42,383 nucleotides of DNA from Gammaproteobacteria bacterium (GTDB taxonomy: Bacteria; Pseudomonadota; Gammaproteobacteria; GCA-002705445; GCA-002716945). The stretch is from contig JAURQW010000021.1 of NCBI GenBank assembly GCA_030835925.1, forward strand, positions 1 to 42,383, in the 5' to 3' direction. The position numbers and the translations under genes are program-made. A model generated the notes under the pieces. The model saw nothing but the letters and a program-made list of their open reading frames with translations. It did not search any database and was not told the DNA's origin. Below are positions 28,695-41,252 of this stretch, piece by piece (positions within the stretch are counted from its first letter, which is position 1; every line of letters begins with the position of its first letter).

Positions 28695-29993
28695 TTATTT
28701 CTTTTTCTTCTTAGTTTTACCAAAAACACCAGTCAATGCTTGACTAATATCATTGATAATGTCATCTGAGTTTTCTATACCTATAGAAAGCCTAACTAGG
28801 TCTTCTGGAACTCCTGCAAGCTTCAATTCTTTCTTGGACAATTGTCTATGGGTTGTTGACGCAGGATGACATGCCAATGATTTAGCATCTCCTATATTTA
28901 CCAGTCTCACTATTAACTCAAGATTATCAATAAATTTAGCACCGTTAGCCTTTCCGCCTTCTATACCGAAACTTAAAACACTTGAAGCTCTGCCGCCCAT
29001 TAGTTTTTTAACAAGTTCAAAATCTGGACTACTTGGAATACCGGGATAGTTAACCCATGTTACATTTGGATGTTTAAGTAAAAAGTCTGCTACTTTAACA
29101 GCATTTTCACAATGTCTATCCATGCGTACAGCCAAACTTTCAATACCTTGTAAGATAAGGAAGCTATTAAATGGTGAAATTGCAGCCCCCATATTTCTTA
29201 AAGGCACAACTCTTGCTGCACCGATAAATGCTGCATCACCCATAGCTTCTGTATAAACAACACCATGATATGATGGATCAGGTGTATTTAATCTACTAAA
29301 CCTTTTTTTATGTTTCGCCCATGGGAATTTTCCTGAATCTACAATAATCCCTCCAATGGTTGTTCCATGTCCTCCCATATATTTAGTTAAAGAGTGAACA
29401 ACGATATCTGCACCATGTTCTATTGGTCGGAATAAATATGGAGAAGGCACAGTATTATCAACTATTAATGGTATACCATGATCATGTGCTAGTTTTGCCA
29501 TTTTAGGAATATCTACGACATTTGCTGCAGGATTACCAATTGATTCACAGAAAATAGCTTTAGTTTTTGAATCTATCAAAGATGCCATATCATCTATTTT
29601 ATTGTGCTCACCAAATTTAACTTCAACCCCGAATCTAGGTAATTGATGAGCAAATAGGGTGTATGTACCACCATATAATGTACCAGTACTGATTATATTA
29701 TCACCAGCTTCACAAATGGTCATAATTGCATAAGTTGTAGCTGCAGAACCAGATGCTAGGGCAAGTGCGCCAATGCCTCCTTCCATAGCAGCAACACGTT
29801 TTTCAAGAACATCAGATGTTGGGTTCATTATTCTTGTATAAATATTACCAGCTTCTTTTAGATCAAATAGGTCGGCACCATGCTGAGTATCTCTAAAAGA
29901 ATATGACGCTGTTTGGTATATTGGTACAGCTACAGCATTTGTTGTTGTCTCAGGAGAATAACCTCCATGGATTGCAATTGTTTCAAATTTCAT
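28695..29993 (-). CDS. metY: O-acetylhomoserine sulfhydrylase (MetY-type)
   Basis: This PLP enzyme of the Cys/Met-metabolism family makes homocysteine from O-acetylhomoserine and sulfide. From ATG 29993 it has 432 residues, with MKFETIAIHGGYSPE at the N-terminus. The PLP-lysine lies in VVHSLTKYMGGHGTTIGG. The long GVVYTEAMGDAAF insertion region and KSLACHPASTTHRQL match the MetY rather than the MetB branch. An in-frame TTG at 30005 is rejected because GGGGGA lies about six bases before the ATG. The protein ends in a run of lysines. It gives direct sulfide assimilation, sensible in an organism that handles reduced sulfur. The gap to dinB is 64 bases. Confidence 0.93.
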   Translation of the reverse strand: MKFETIAIHGGYSPETTTNAVAVPIYQTASYSFRDTQHGADLFDLKEAGNIYTRIMNPTSDVLEKRVAAMEGGIGALALASGSAATTYAIMTICEAGDNIISTGTLYGGTYTLFAHQLPRFGVEVKFGEHNKIDDMASLIDSKTKAIFCESIGNPAANVVDIPKMAKLAHDHGIPLIVDNTVPSPYLFRPIEHGADIVVHSLTKYMGGHGTTIGGIIVDSGKFPWAKHKKRFSRLNTPDPSYHGVVYTEAMGDAAFIGAARVVPLRNMGAAISPFNSFLILQGIESLAVRMDRHCENAVKVADFLLKHPNVTWVNYPGIPSSPDFELVKKLMGGRASSVLSFGIEGGKANGAKFIDNLELIVRLVNIGDAKSLACHPASTTHRQLSKKELKLAGVPEDLVRLSIGIENSDDIINDISQALTGVFGKTKKKKK

Positions 29994-30057
29994 TGGTTCC
30001 CCCAAAATTCAGTATCCATCCATGATAAGAAAAATCTAGCTATATTACTAGTCTAAT

Positions 30058-31131
30058 TTAAAAGATATCAAGATTTAATTGGTTTTTATCTACATTATTA
30101 AAATTTATACCTAACCCTAATAGTCTTATAGGTTTGTTTCTATTAATGTTATTTTGAATCAAAAGTTCAAGGAAAACATTAAAACTCAGATTATTGCATG
30201 CTATTTGTGAACTAGTTAATTTGAAATTACTATACTTAATTTTGATGAAACATGATTTAATTTTTTTATTTTTATAATCACCATCATTTATTCTCTTTAA
30301 TAACTCTTTGTATAAGACTGATAATTTATTAGAACATAATTCAAAATCTTTAAGATCTTCTTCGTAAGTATCTTCAACACTCAAGCTTTTCCTAATTCTA
30401 TCAGGGTTGACCTCTCTTTCGTCAATACCCCTACATAATTGATACAATATATCACCATATTTGCCTAACATATCAACAAGATCATATCTTTTTATTTTCT
30501 GAAGATCCCCACATGTGTTTATTTTTTTTCTTTTTAGTAGTTTTTCTGTTTTTTCACCAACACCATGTATGCTTCTTATCGGTATTTCTAAAACGAATTT
30601 ATCAATGTCACTATCAGAGACAGAAAACTGCCCATTTGGCTTATTCCAATCACTTGCTATTTTTGCTAAAAACTTATTTGAAGAAATTCCCGCTGAAGCT
30701 GTTATCCTTAGATCTTCAGAAATCTTCTGGCGTATTTGTAGTGCCATTTTTTCTGGATCACCATCACAGTATTTAGAATCTGATACATCTAAGTAAGCCT
30801 CATCTAGTGATACTGGTTCAATTATTTTTGTATAGCATCTAAAAATTTTATGAACTTCTTGAGATACATCTCTGTATTTATGCATGTTTACTGGTAGAAA
30901 AATTATATCAGGACAAAGTCTTTTTGCTGTTACAGAAGGCATAGCAGATTTAACTCCAAATTTTCTAGCTATATAATTACAAGTAGTTACAACACCTCTG
31001 CTCTCTGAGCTACCAGCTACAGCGACAGGTTTATTTAAATATTGTGGTTTATCCCTTATTTCTACCGATGCATAGAAACAGTCCATATCTACATGAATAA
31101 TTTTTTTGTAGTTAAATTTATCTACTCTCAT
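30058..31131 (-). CDS. dinB: DNA polymerase IV (Y family)
   Basis: This 357-residue translesion polymerase bypasses damaged bases. The catalytic motifs are HVDMDCFYASVE near residues 13-24 (the steric-gate position is Tyr rather than Phe of E. coli) and SLDEAYLDVS. The little-finger domain follows. The protein ends in QLNLDIF, a good beta-clamp binding motif (QLxLxxF), so it appears fully functional. It overlaps bolA by 14 bases and closes the long hemA-to-dinB gene run, so it should be expressed with translation and cell-shape genes unless an internal promoter exists. No LexA-box is visible in front of it; the upstream bases are bolA coding sequence. Confidence 0.96.
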   Translation of the reverse strand: MRVDKFNYKKIIHVDMDCFYASVEIRDKPQYLNKPVAVAGSSESRGVVTTCNYIARKFGVKSAMPSVTAKRLCPDIIFLPVNMHKYRDVSQEVHKIFRCYTKIIEPVSLDEAYLDVSDSKYCDGDPEKMALQIRQKISEDLRITASAGISSNKFLAKIASDWNKPNGQFSVSDSDIDKFVLEIPIRSIHGVGEKTEKLLKRKKINTCGDLQKIKRYDLVDMLGKYGDILYQLCRGIDEREVNPDRIRKSLSVEDTYEEDLKDFELCSNKLSVLYKELLKRINDGDYKNKKIKSCFIKIKYSNFKLTSSQIACNNLSFNVFLELLIQNNINRNKPIRLLGLGINFNNVDKNQLNLDIF

Positions 31132-31345
31132 TAGCAGTAGAAGCTTTTATCGTTAGGGCATGGATTTCCCCAGTTTTTATATATTTATCCAGCAGAGAAT
31201 ATACAATTTTATGTCTATCAATAATCGATTTATCTAAAAATATATCACTCACAATTTTTACAGTGAATTTAGCGTCTCCCCCTTCTACAAGAACTTTTGA
31301 GTCACTTATATTATCAGTTAAAATCTTTTTAATAGTCTCTTCCAT
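31118..31345 (-). CDS. BolA/IbaG-family protein
   Basis: This 75-residue BolA-fold protein belongs to a family that partners monothiol glutaredoxins in iron-sulfur cluster handling. The core KFTVKIVSDIFLDKSIIDRH, then KIVYSLLDKYI and IHALTIKA, matches the IbaG/BolA pattern, including the conserved His in the R-H-(K/R) position. ATG at 31345 is preferred because GGGAG lies upstream. An upstream in-frame start at 31384 would add 13 residues inside the preceding gene. The spacing to the upstream unknown gene is one base. The full-length BolA C-terminal extension is missing, which fits the shorter IbaG type. Confidence 0.87.
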   Translation of the reverse strand: MEETIKKILTDNISDSKVLVEGGDAKFTVKIVSDIFLDKSIIDRHKIVYSLLDKYIKTGEIHALTIKASTANESR

Positions 31346-31346
31346 T

Positions 31347-31799
31347 TCATTTCTCCCATAATTCTGGATTGGCCCAATTGTCACTGTTCAACCAATCAGG
31401 TATATTTTTATAACTACTTATATTATAAGCATAAAAAAAATAAAATAAATTATTCTCACTTGATTTAAATATCATTTTAAACCCTAAAGACATGAGCATA
31501 TTATGTGTATCAGTTATATAGTCTTGAGTATCAAGTTTACGTATTACTATAAACCTTTCTTGAAAGTTATGTATCATCCTGCCAATATTATCATATGAAT
31601 CTATCAGTGTTTTGTCTTTCAAAAAAAGTATTAGTAAATCTCCCTGAACATCATAGTTATTAATTTTAACAAAGTCGTAAGATAATTTTCCTGCATTTAA
31701 GATTTTTGAAATATCATCGCCATTATTCTCAACGAGAAGACTATGTGAATTATCATCTGCTACTATACTCAAAATAATATTTTGTAAATTATGCATCAT
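31347..31799 (-). CDS. Protein of unknown function between rsmJ and bolA
   Basis: This is a 150-residue soluble protein with no signal peptide or membrane helix. It is acidic and asparagine-rich, with a Rossmann-like alternating pattern (QNIILSIVADDNSHSLLVEN, then LLILFLKDK, RFIVIRKLDT). The C-terminal YNISSYKNIPDWLNSDNWA followed by NPEL is striking. I recall similar short proteins next to bolA in Pseudomonas (a DUF6231-like group), but I cannot confirm this without a search. It begins with two ATG codons in a row, overlaps rsmJ by 11 bases, and ends one base before bolA. The position in a translation and cell-shape gene run gives no clear function. Confidence 0.72.
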   Translation of the reverse strand: MMHNLQNIILSIVADDNSHSLLVENNGDDISKILNAGKLSYDFVKINNYDVQGDLLILFLKDKTLIDSYDNIGRMIHNFQERFIVIRKLDTQDYITDTHNMLMSLGFKMIFKSSENNLFYFFYAYNISSYKNIPDWLNSDNWANPELWEK

Positions 31800-32490
31800 G
31801 ACTCAAGTATACATTATAAGAAATAAGCTTGGTCTTAATTATATGATTTGGTTTTGGTAGAGATGAAATAGAATTGCTTGGCTCCTTGACAACAACTTTC
31901 TTTTTACAGTATTTTTTTGCAATCTCAACAATTTCTTTTTTATCATCACCGATAAATGCAATTAGTTTCAATGTTTCATCATATTTAGATGAAAGAGAGT
32001 TTATTTTTAGTTTATTAAACATAAAATCTAAATATATATAGTCATATCTTTCTTTACTATGTTTTATAAAATCATAAATATTACCATGAAACAACCTAAT
32101 ATTATTATCTGATCTTTCTAAACCATTATTTAATAATAGAGAAACTATCGGGCTATTTTCAACCATCGTTACATTGTGTCCCATAGCATTCAACAAAGTT
32201 CCGTCCCTACCAAATCCTGCAGTACCATCCAAAATATCTGAATTCTTACTTGAAAAAACTTTACGAAATATGTCCTTGCTATCTTTTAGCCTCATATTCA
32301 TTTTTTCTTTAAAATCTTTTTCATTAAAATCAACAATAATCTTTACAGGATTTTTATAGTTTTTATTTATTATATAAATTTTGTCTTTTTTAAGATGTAA
32401 CTCGATATTTATGTCAATCTTATCTATATCTATGGAATTCTTTAATGATGAACATTTAGCAATGTTTGTTTGGTCACAAAATATTTTCAT
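31789..32490 (-). CDS. rsmJ: 16S rRNA (guanine1516-N2)-methyltransferase RsmJ
   Basis: This 233-residue AdoMet-dependent methyltransferase is of the RsmJ (YhiQ) family and modifies G1516 of 16S rRNA in E. coli. The AdoMet motif ILDGTAGFGRDGTLLNAMGH, followed by VTMVENSPIVSLLLNNGLER, closely follows the family pattern. The usual DPMFP catalytic motif is replaced by DFMFN in YIYLDFMFNKLK, which lacks the prolines. It is slightly shorter than usual (about 250). Its ATG overlaps the mreD stop by four bases (ATGA). Assignment rests on motif I and the surrounding sequence, and catalytic competence is uncertain. Confidence 0.85.
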   Translation of the reverse strand: MKIFCDQTNIAKCSSLKNSIDIDKIDINIELHLKKDKIYIINKNYKNPVKIIVDFNEKDFKEKMNMRLKDSKDIFRKVFSSKNSDILDGTAGFGRDGTLLNAMGHNVTMVENSPIVSLLLNNGLERSDNNIRLFHGNIYDFIKHSKERYDYIYLDFMFNKLKINSLSSKYDETLKLIAFIGDDKKEIVEIAKKYCKKKVVVKEPSNSISSLPKPNHIIKTKLISYNVYLSHDA

Positions 32491-32963
32491 TCAGAAATAT
32501 TATACTTTCTTCTTATTATTCTCAGAAAATAAAAAACTAATGGCCAGCACAATGCGCTAGTCAAGCAGCTCCAGTATAAAGAAATATTATAGTTATTTAT
32601 GTTTAAGATTGAATCAATCCATAAGACAAGTGTGAACTTGATTATCAAGATAGCTATGATGACTATTGATTGTTGGAAAACAGTTATATATCTAGCTATG
32701 TGGTGAATCTTTAAAACGAGATAAGATATAACAGTATACATTAGAGCATTTATACCCAATGTTGATCCTAATACTACATCCAGCACCAATCCAACTATCC
32801 AGGATGTTAGCAGCCCAATTGACGAGGGTATAGCTAATATCCAATATATAAGGAAAAGCTGTGTCCAGTCAGGAGAGAATGATCCTAATGGAAAAGTACT
32901 GATTGTTAATATTAACGAAAATATTAATGATAATAATATGGTAAAAAATTTACTCATCAACAT
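32487..32963 (-). CDS. mreD: Rod shape-determining protein MreD
   Basis: This is a 158-residue inner-membrane protein with about five hydrophobic helices, part of the elongasome that guides lateral wall synthesis with MreB and MreC. PLGSFSPDWTQLFLIYWI and the Gly-rich LDVVLGSTLGINALMYTVI are typical. It begins inside the mreC gene (14-base overlap). AAGGA lies just upstream of the ATG at 32963, and another in-frame ATG follows two codons later, so either start is possible. It is the last mre gene and overlaps rsmJ. Confidence 0.92.
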   Translation of the reverse strand: MLMSKFFTILLSLIFSLILTISTFPLGSFSPDWTQLFLIYWILAIPSSIGLLTSWIVGLVLDVVLGSTLGINALMYTVISYLVLKIHHIARYITVFQQSIVIIAILIIKFTLVLWIDSILNINNYNISLYWSCLTSALCWPLVFYFLRIIRRKYNISE

Positions 32964-33795
32964 TTTCCTTCGGCATGTAGTCCCATATTAAAATAAGCTC
33001 GGGCATTTTTTCTGGATACTCGAAAGGTTGTATTTCTGCTTCTTTAAACTCAGCATCTAGATTATCTCCAACTTTAATGACTGTTCCAATAGGGATCTTA
33101 GGTTTGAATCTATTTGCAATTCCTGAGGTAGAAATGACATCGCCTACCACAATGTCGCTATTTATATTCGCATAATTAATTATTAACTTTTCTTTATCTC
33201 CAGATCCGCTAACTATTACTTTTTGTCCAGTTCTATTAATTTGGCCAGGAATATCATGTGTCGGTTCTGTTATTAGTATTACTTTAGATGATAAAGAATT
33301 TGTTTCAATGATTTGTCCTACTAATCCATTTGTGCCTATAACATTTTGGCCAAGAAATATTCCATGATTTTTCCCTTTATCTATTAATATAACTCTTTTA
33401 GTGGGGCTTGCAGAGGTATTTATAACCTTAACAATAGTTTGTCTATTGGATAAAATACTAGATTCTTTTGTGATTTTTCTGAGTCTAATGTTTTCACCTT
33501 TTAAAGATTCTAGCTCTTGTAGCTTTATCTTCAAGTCTAGATTCTCTTTTCTTAGCAAAGATAGTTTCTCCTCTAAATTTTCTATATCACTAGATTCTCT
33601 GATTGCTTCTTCTAAAATTAATTTAGGTAAACTTGATAATCTTTCTATTGGATAAACAACTAAGTCATTAATTGTGGATCTAATCTGGGTAATTTTCTTA
33701 TATCTATGATCAAGTACTAGAATAGTAATAGACAAGAGTATCAATATAATAAAAACATAGAATTGGTTTGTACTTTTTTGAGAAAAGCGGTTCAT
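32950..33795 (-). CDS. mreC: Rod shape-determining protein MreC
   Basis: This is a 281-residue bitopic inner-membrane protein whose periplasmic part links MreB to the wall-synthesis machinery. It has one N-terminal membrane helix (about residues 11-28). A coiled coil follows (about 65-105, rich in Leu/Glu/Lys heptads such as ENLEEKLSLLRKENLDLKIK), then the beta-rich domain with DKGKNHGIFLGQNVIG and the typical GLVGQI and TEPTHDIPGQ. It is separated from mreB by two bases and overlaps mreD by 14 bases. Confidence 0.95.
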   Translation of the reverse strand: MNRFSQKSTNQFYVFIILILLSITILVLDHRYKKITQIRSTINDLVVYPIERLSSLPKLILEEAIRESSDIENLEEKLSLLRKENLDLKIKLQELESLKGENIRLRKITKESSILSNRQTIVKVINTSASPTKRVILIDKGKNHGIFLGQNVIGTNGLVGQIIETNSLSSKVILITEPTHDIPGQINRTGQKVIVSGSGDKEKLIINYANINSDIVVGDVISTSGIANRFKPKIPIGTVIKVGDNLDAEFKEAEIQPFEYPEKMPELILIWDYMPKENVDE

Positions 33796-33797
33796 TA

Positions 33798-36280
<2,483 letters not shown>

Positions 36281-36285
36281 GTCTA

Positions 36286-37734
36286 TTAATTCTCCTGTGG
36301 TGACTTAGTATGCCAATCTGTTAAATTTTGATAGTGGTGAGCTAAAGATAAAATTTTAGATTCATCAAAATGATTGCCAATTATCTGTAAACCCAATGGC
36401 AGATTATTTTTAAAACCCATAGGGATAGACATTGCTGGTAATCCAGCAAGGTTGGTACTTACCGTAAATACATCTGATAAATACATTGCTATAGGGTCAT
36501 TAGTTTTTTCTCCTAGCTTAAAAGCAGTATCAGGCGTTGTAGGACCAAGTATAAGATCAACTTCTTTAAACGCATCTTCAAACTCATTTGAAATAATTTT
36601 TCTAATTTTTTGTGCTTTTAAATAATAGGCATCATAATAACCCGCAGATAGTGCATAAGTTCCTATAAGAATCCTTCTTTTAACCTCAGGTCCAAAAGCT
36701 TCAGATCTTGATTTTTTATACAGTTCCTCAATATTCTTCACATTTTTTGCTCGATACCCAAATCTGACACCATCATATCTTGATAGGTTTGATGAGCATT
36801 CAGCTGGAGCTACAACTTGATATGCTGAAACACCAAGCTTAGAACTTTTCAGACTAATTTTCTTAAATTTACACCCATTCTTTTCTAAAATTCTAATATT
36901 CTCATCAAAAACTTCTCGAACCTTATCATCTAGACCATCTAAAAATTCTGATGGGATGCCAATTATTAATGATTTAAACTTTTTTGTACAATCAGCTGCA
37001 TAATCAGGAACTGGATTTTTCGAGCTGGTTGAGTCTTTTGGGTCAAATCCTGAAATATGTGTTAATAGAATTGCAGAATCTTCAGCAGTCCTTGTAAAAA
37101 CGCCAGCTTGATCTAAACTTGAGGCAAATGCTATCATGCCAAATCTAGAAACTCTTCCATATGTTGGCTTGATTCCACAGATACCGGTTAACGATGCGGG
37201 TTGTCTGATAGAGCCACCAGTATCAGTTCCAGTAGAGCATGGGATTAGTCTTGCCGATACACTTGCAGCAGAGCCACCAGACGAGCCTCCTGGTACATAA
37301 TCTTTATCCCAAGGATTTTTTACATCACCAAAAAAACTTGTTTCATTAGAAGACCCCATAGCGAACTCATCCATATTGGTTTTACCTACTATAACCATTC
37401 CCGCATCATTAAGTTTTTCAACTACAGTTGCATCATATGGGCTTATAAAGTTATCCAGCATTTTAGATCCGCAGGTTGTTTTAATATCTTTAGTACAAAA
37501 GATATCTTTTTGTGCTAAAGGTATGCCTGATAGCGGCCTCAAGATACCCTTTGAAATTTCCTTATCTATTATTTTTGCCTTATCTATAGCATGTTCTTCA
37601 GTTAGGGTTATAAAAGAGTTTAATTCTGGATCCATATTTTTTATTCGGTTAATAAAAAGACTGGTTAACTCTAAGGAACTAACTTCTTTTTTTTCTATAG
37701 CTTTTTTTAATTCTGAAACAGTTTTATTATGCAT
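36286..37734 (-). CDS. gatA: Aspartyl/glutamyl-tRNA amidotransferase subunit A
   Basis: This 482-residue amidase releases ammonia from glutamine for GatB. The catalytic triad is visible: Lys76 in LAQKDIFC, Ser151 in [10 protein letters not shown] and the nucleophile Ser175 in [12 protein letters not shown]. The spacing equals that of the structurally known GatA enzymes. The protein is complete. It follows gatC after two bases and precedes gatB by five bases, which is a typical gatCAB operon. The presence of GatCAB suggests that GlnRS and/or AsnRS may be missing from the genome. Confidence 0.98.
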   Translation of the reverse strand: MHNKTVSELKKAIEKKEVSSLELTSLFINRIKNMDPELNSFITLTEEHAIDKAKIIDKEISKGILRPLSGIPLAQKDIFCTKDIKTTCGSKMLDNFISPYDATVVEKLNDAGMVIVGKTNMDEFAMGSSNETSFFGDVKNPWDKDYVPGGSSGGSAASVSARLIPCSTGTDTGGSIRQPASLTGICGIKPTYGRVSRFGMIAFASSLDQAGVFTRTAEDSAILLTHISGFDPKDSTSSKNPVPDYAADCTKKFKSLIIGIPSEFLDGLDDKVREVFDENIRILEKNGCKFKKISLKSSKLGVSAYQVVAPAECSSNLSRYDGVRFGYRAKNVKNIEELYKKSRSEAFGPEVKRRILIGTYALSAGYYDAYYLKAQKIRKIISNEFEDAFKEVDLILGPTTPDTAFKLGEKTNDPIAMYLSDVFTVSTNLAGLPAMSIPMGFKNNLPLGLQIIGNHFDESKILSLAHHYQNLTDWHTKSPQEN

Positions 37735-37736
37735 AA

Positions 37737-38018
37737 TTAATCAATAATCTTTGGGACCTTATAATACCCATTATCTGTATTTTCATTATCTTTCTGAAAT
37801 AAATCTCTTTGGTTTGCCTCTTTAACCTCATCTTTCCTTAATTCTTGCTTAAGGTTTAACGGATGAGACATAGGTGTTACATCGTCAGTATTTACACCAT
37901 TCATTTCATCGACTAAATTTAGAATTTTTTCTAAACTCGATGCGATATCATTTAATTTATCATCTTTAATTTCAAGCTTGGCAAGGTTTGCTATCTTAAT
38001 TATTGTTTTTTTATCCAT
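37737..38018 (-). CDS. gatC: Aspartyl/glutamyl-tRNA amidotransferase subunit C
   Basis: This is the 93-residue small stabilising subunit that wraps around GatA. The N-terminal [14 protein letters not shown] followed by a helix ([20 protein letters not shown]) and [19 protein letters not shown] is typical, as is the C-terminal [19 protein letters not shown]. It begins one base after prmC and ends two bases before gatA. Confidence 0.96.
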   Translation of the reverse strand: MDKKTIIKIANLAKLEIKDDKLNDIASSLEKILNLVDEMNGVNTDDVTPMSHPLNLKQELRKDEVKEANQRDLFQKDNENTDNGYYKVPKIID

Positions 38019-38019
38019 A

Positions 38020-38865
38020 CTACGAGTTTCTTGATACGGTAAATCTATTTATGCCATTATAATCTAATATAATATCTATGTCTTCATAATAGTTTTTTTT
38101 CAATAGTTTCACAATTTCCCTAGATTGATCAAATCCATTTTCAATGAAAAGAATACCTTCTTTTTTGAGGATCGACTTAGACTGGGATATTAATATTTTA
38201 ATATCCCTTAGACCCTTATCATTAGCGAATAATGCATAGTGTGGTTCGTATTTAAAAACGTTTTCATCGAGATACTTTGACTTATACTCTATGTATGGGG
38301 GATTTGAAATAATGATATCAGCAATATTTTTTTTAAGTCCTTTCAACCAATTTGAGACAACAATTGTACAATTGCTATGAATTTTCTTATTATAATTCTT
38401 ATTTAGGGTTTTGATTGATTCAAATGAATTATCAATAAGCACAATATCCCAATTAGGTCTTTCTCTTGCAATTGTTAATCCAATGCATCCAGAACCTGTG
38501 CCAGCATCGACTAATTTCAATTTTTTATTTTTTTCGAATAACAAATCTCCTTGTTTTAAAACTTCTGGGATAATAATTTCAGTTTCTGCCCTTGGTATGA
38601 GAACTTTGCTATCAACCAAGTAATTATATCCATAGAAATCTTGATTACCAATTATATAAGCAAGAGGAACTCCATCTTTTAATAATTTAATTGATCTATT
38701 AAAACGTTTCATTTCATGTTTAGAAATTTCATACTCTGGTGTAGTAATTAGAAAAGTTTTTGTCTTGCCTATTATATCTAGAAGACAGTTTTCAACATCT
38801 CTTTTATTTATTGATGAATTATCTGAACAATAGGAGTGCAGTATTTTATTTATTGTAGAACACAT
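38020..38865 (-). CDS. prmC: Release factor glutamine methyltransferase
   Basis: This 281-residue enzyme methylates the glutamine of the GGQ motif in release factors RF1 and RF2. It has the AdoMet motif DAGTGSGCIGL (about residues 120-130), the catalytic ISNPPYIEY with NPPY at 188-191, and the helical N-terminal domain. PRAETE stands where PRPETE is usual. The substrate gene prfA lies two bases upstream, and gatC follows after one base. Confidence 0.96.
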   Translation of the reverse strand: MCSTINKILHSYCSDNSSINKRDVENCLLDIIGKTKTFLITTPEYEISKHEMKRFNRSIKLLKDGVPLAYIIGNQDFYGYNYLVDSKVLIPRAETEIIIPEVLKQGDLLFEKNKKLKLVDAGTGSGCIGLTIARERPNWDIVLIDNSFESIKTLNKNYNKKIHSNCTIVVSNWLKGLKKNIADIIISNPPYIEYKSKYLDENVFKYEPHYALFANDKGLRDIKILISQSKSILKKEGILFIENGFDQSREIVKLLKKNYYEDIDIILDYNGINRFTVSRNS

Positions 38866-38867
38866 GT

Positions 38868-39926
38868 TTAGTCTATGGCAGCTTTTTTAAGTTCCTCAAT
38901 TAGTGACTCGATATTACCCTCTAATATTTGCTCTAATTTATAAAGTGTCAGATTAATTCTATGATCTGTTATTCTTCCCTGAGGATAGTTATAAGTTCTT
39001 ATTCTTTCTGATCTATCTCCGCTGCCAACAATATTTTTTCTCTCTTCAGCTGTATTCTTCCTTTGTTCTTCTTGCTCATGCATTAATATTTTCGAATGCA
39101 ATATTGACATTGCTTGAGCTTTATTTTTATGCTGAGATCTTCCATCTTGACATTCAGATACTGTGCCTGTTGGAATGTGGGTGATACGTACTGCAGAATC
39201 TGTTTTATTTACATGCTGCCCCCCTGCACCAGAAGCACGGTATGTATCTATTCGTAAATCTGCTGGATTAATATCAATCTGATCTATTTCATCAACTGCA
39301 GGTAAAACTGCGACAGTAGATGCAGAGGTATGAATCCGACCCTGTGTTTCCGTGTTAGGTACTCTCTGAACTCTATGAGTCCCTGATTCAAATTTTAAGT
39401 TACCATAGACATCTACACCGCTTACTTTAAGTATTATTTCTTTATATCCTCCATGATCACTTTCTGTGACATTCAATAACTCAATATTCCATGAATTCTT
39501 TTCTGAAAATTTCGAGTACATTTTGAAAAGGTCTCCAACAAAGATAGCTGCTTCTTCACCGCCAGTGCCTGCTCTTATCTCAACAAATGCATCTTTAGAA
39601 TCATTTGGATCTTTATCAACTAGTTCATCTTCAAGGTATGCCTCCAATGAATCTCTAATTCTTGTATTATTGGATATTTCTTCTTCTGCCATAAGTCTGA
39701 GCTCTTTATCCTTTTCATTTAGAAAGCTTTGAGATTCTTCGATTATTTTAATGGCATTCTTATATTCATCATATTTTTTTATGATTGGATCAATTTTTGA
39801 GAATTCTTGATTTAATTTTTTTAATAAAGCATGATCTTGATATATCATTTCATCTTCAAGTTGCCCAGCTATGACCTGATGTTTTGAGATAAGCTCATTC
39901 AATTTTTCGATTAGCTTATTATTCAT
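38868..39926 (-). CDS. prfA: Peptide chain release factor 1
   Basis: RF1 ends translation at UAA and UAG. The 352-residue protein has the peptidyl-transferase loop [17 protein letters not shown] with GGQ at 235-237. The codon-recognition tripeptide is Pro-Asn-Thr (190-192) within [19 protein letters not shown], which keeps the PxT pattern of RF1 and excludes RF2 (SPF). Its start shares one base with the hemA stop. UAG is therefore read as stop, and several genes here end in TAG. Confidence 0.98.
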   Translation of the reverse strand: MNNKLIEKLNELISKHQVIAGQLEDEMIYQDHALLKKLNQEFSKIDPIIKKYDEYKNAIKIIEESQSFLNEKDKELRLMAEEEISNNTRIRDSLEAYLEDELVDKDPNDSKDAFVEIRAGTGGEEAAIFVGDLFKMYSKFSEKNSWNIELLNVTESDHGGYKEIILKVSGVDVYGNLKFESGTHRVQRVPNTETQGRIHTSASTVAVLPAVDEIDQIDINPADLRIDTYRASGAGGQHVNKTDSAVRITHIPTGTVSECQDGRSQHKNKAQAMSILHSKILMHEQEEQRKNTAEERKNIVGSGDRSERIRTYNYPQGRITDHRINLTLYKLEQILEGNIESLIEELKKAAID

Positions 39927-41170
39927 TACTTCTTTTTAAAAATATTTTGAATCTTAAGCGAAGTTTCTTCATCAATCAGTGATAGAACTTCTTTTAATTT
40001 TTTAGTTGTCTCATGAGTGAGCTTATTTTTTAAAGATTCCGCCAAATGCGATATTACATCATCAGTATTTTCACCATCTTTAATTAATTTTTTAGCCTTT
40101 ATAATGGCGCCATCTGTTATATCATCTACATAACCTCGATAATTTTTAATAAGGTCGTTAGATTGATTTTGATCTAACCACTTTCTGAATTCTAATATCT
40201 TAAAACTAATTATTTTTTCTGCCTCATCAACGGCTTGTTCTCGTATTTTATAATTATTTTCAATGACTTTACCCAAATCATCGATACTGTATAAATATAT
40301 ATTATCAAGTTCAGATATCTCTGGCTCTACATCTCTAGGAACACCCATATCTATAATTACATATGGTTTTTCATTGCCACTATGAATGCAGCTTTCCATC
40401 ATTCCTTTGCCTATAATAGGAATTGTACTAGACGTGCATGAAATTATGATATCATGAGATGAAATTATATTCGGTAGGTACTGCAATCTAGAATAATTAC
40501 ACTGATTTTCTTTAGCAACTTTACTTCCTTTTTCATAATTCCTGTTTGTTAAAGTTATATTATGCAGGTTGTTTGCATGCAAATATTTGATGGCAAGCTT
40601 AGTCATATAACCAGATCCTACAACCAGTGCTCTTTTTGAAGAGATATCATCAAATATTTTTTTTATTAATGTTATTGATGTGAACATAAAAGAAACTGGA
40701 TTAGACCCAATATCAGTTGTAGTTCTTACTTCTTTTGCTACGGAAAATGAAAACTCAAATAATCTTTTCAAAGAAGATGCTAAACATTTATTTTGATCTG
40801 CAATTTTAAATGCTTCTTTGACTTGCCCTAGAATTTCATTTTCTCCTATTACCATTGAATCTACTCCAGAGGTAACGTTGAACAGATGTTTTATGGCTTT
40901 TTCTTCATGATAACTGTAAGTAAAAGGTTTGCAATCCTTAGTCATGCTCTGATTATTATTGAGCCATTGAATAATCTTTGAGTTGTCAGAATTACTCTCT
41001 GTATATATTTCAGTTCTATTACATGTTGATATCAAAACAACTTCATTTACTCCCTCTATCTTCTTTATTTCAGATAATGCACGAGGGATAGAATCTTTGC
41101 CGAAGGCTAATTTCTCTCTTATTTTGATTGGAGCGGATTTATGGTTAACGCCTAGAACATTTATAGTCAT
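39926..41170 (-). CDS. hemA: Glutamyl-tRNA reductase
   Basis: This 414-residue NADPH enzyme reduces Glu-tRNA to glutamate-1-semialdehyde, the first step of C5-pathway haem synthesis. It shows the N-terminal [21 protein letters not shown] and the catalytic Cys50 in [14 protein letters not shown]. The NADPH domain has [15 protein letters not shown], and the dimerisation helix is at the C-terminus. No obvious Shine-Dalgarno precedes the ATG. It is the first gene of a 13-gene run ending at dinB, and it is divergent from the TPR lipoprotein gene. A promoter with TATAAT lies 55-60 bases upstream of its start. Confidence 0.98.
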   Translation of the reverse strand: MTINVLGVNHKSAPIKIREKLAFGKDSIPRALSEIKKIEGVNEVVLISTCNRTEIYTESNSDNSKIIQWLNNNQSMTKDCKPFTYSYHEEKAIKHLFNVTSGVDSMVIGENEILGQVKEAFKIADQNKCLASSLKRLFEFSFSVAKEVRTTTDIGSNPVSFMFTSITLIKKIFDDISSKRALVVGSGYMTKLAIKYLHANNLHNITLTNRNYEKGSKVAKENQCNYSRLQYLPNIISSHDIIISCTSSTIPIIGKGMMESCIHSGNEKPYVIIDMGVPRDVEPEISELDNIYLYSIDDLGKVIENNYKIREQAVDEAEKIISFKILEFRKWLDQNQSNDLIKNYRGYVDDITDGAIIKAKKLIKDGENTDDVISHLAESLKNKLTHETTKKLKEVLSLIDEETSLKIQNIFKKK

Positions 41171-41224
41171 GATTTTTTAATGTGTATTTACTCTACATCC
41201 TCCGAAAATACAGATATGTGATAT

Positions 41225-41252
41225 ATTATACTATTATGAGTAACTATTTGAA
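41225..41252 (-). promoter_or_regulatory. Putative promoter of the hemA-to-dinB gene run
   Basis: On the minus strand, TTCAAA (plus-strand 41247-41252) and a perfect TATAAT (41225-41230) are spaced by 16 bases. The start would be near 41217, leaving a leader of about 45 bases before hemA. The -35 lies inside the first codons of the divergent lipoprotein gene. Confidence 0.5.

Noticed and set aside
41171-41235. GGAGG directly followed by ATG TAG in the hemA leader (minus strand), like a minimal upstream ORF.
   Set aside because: The Shine-Dalgarno abuts the ATG with no spacing, so ribosomes are unlikely to start there. It gives no reading frame.
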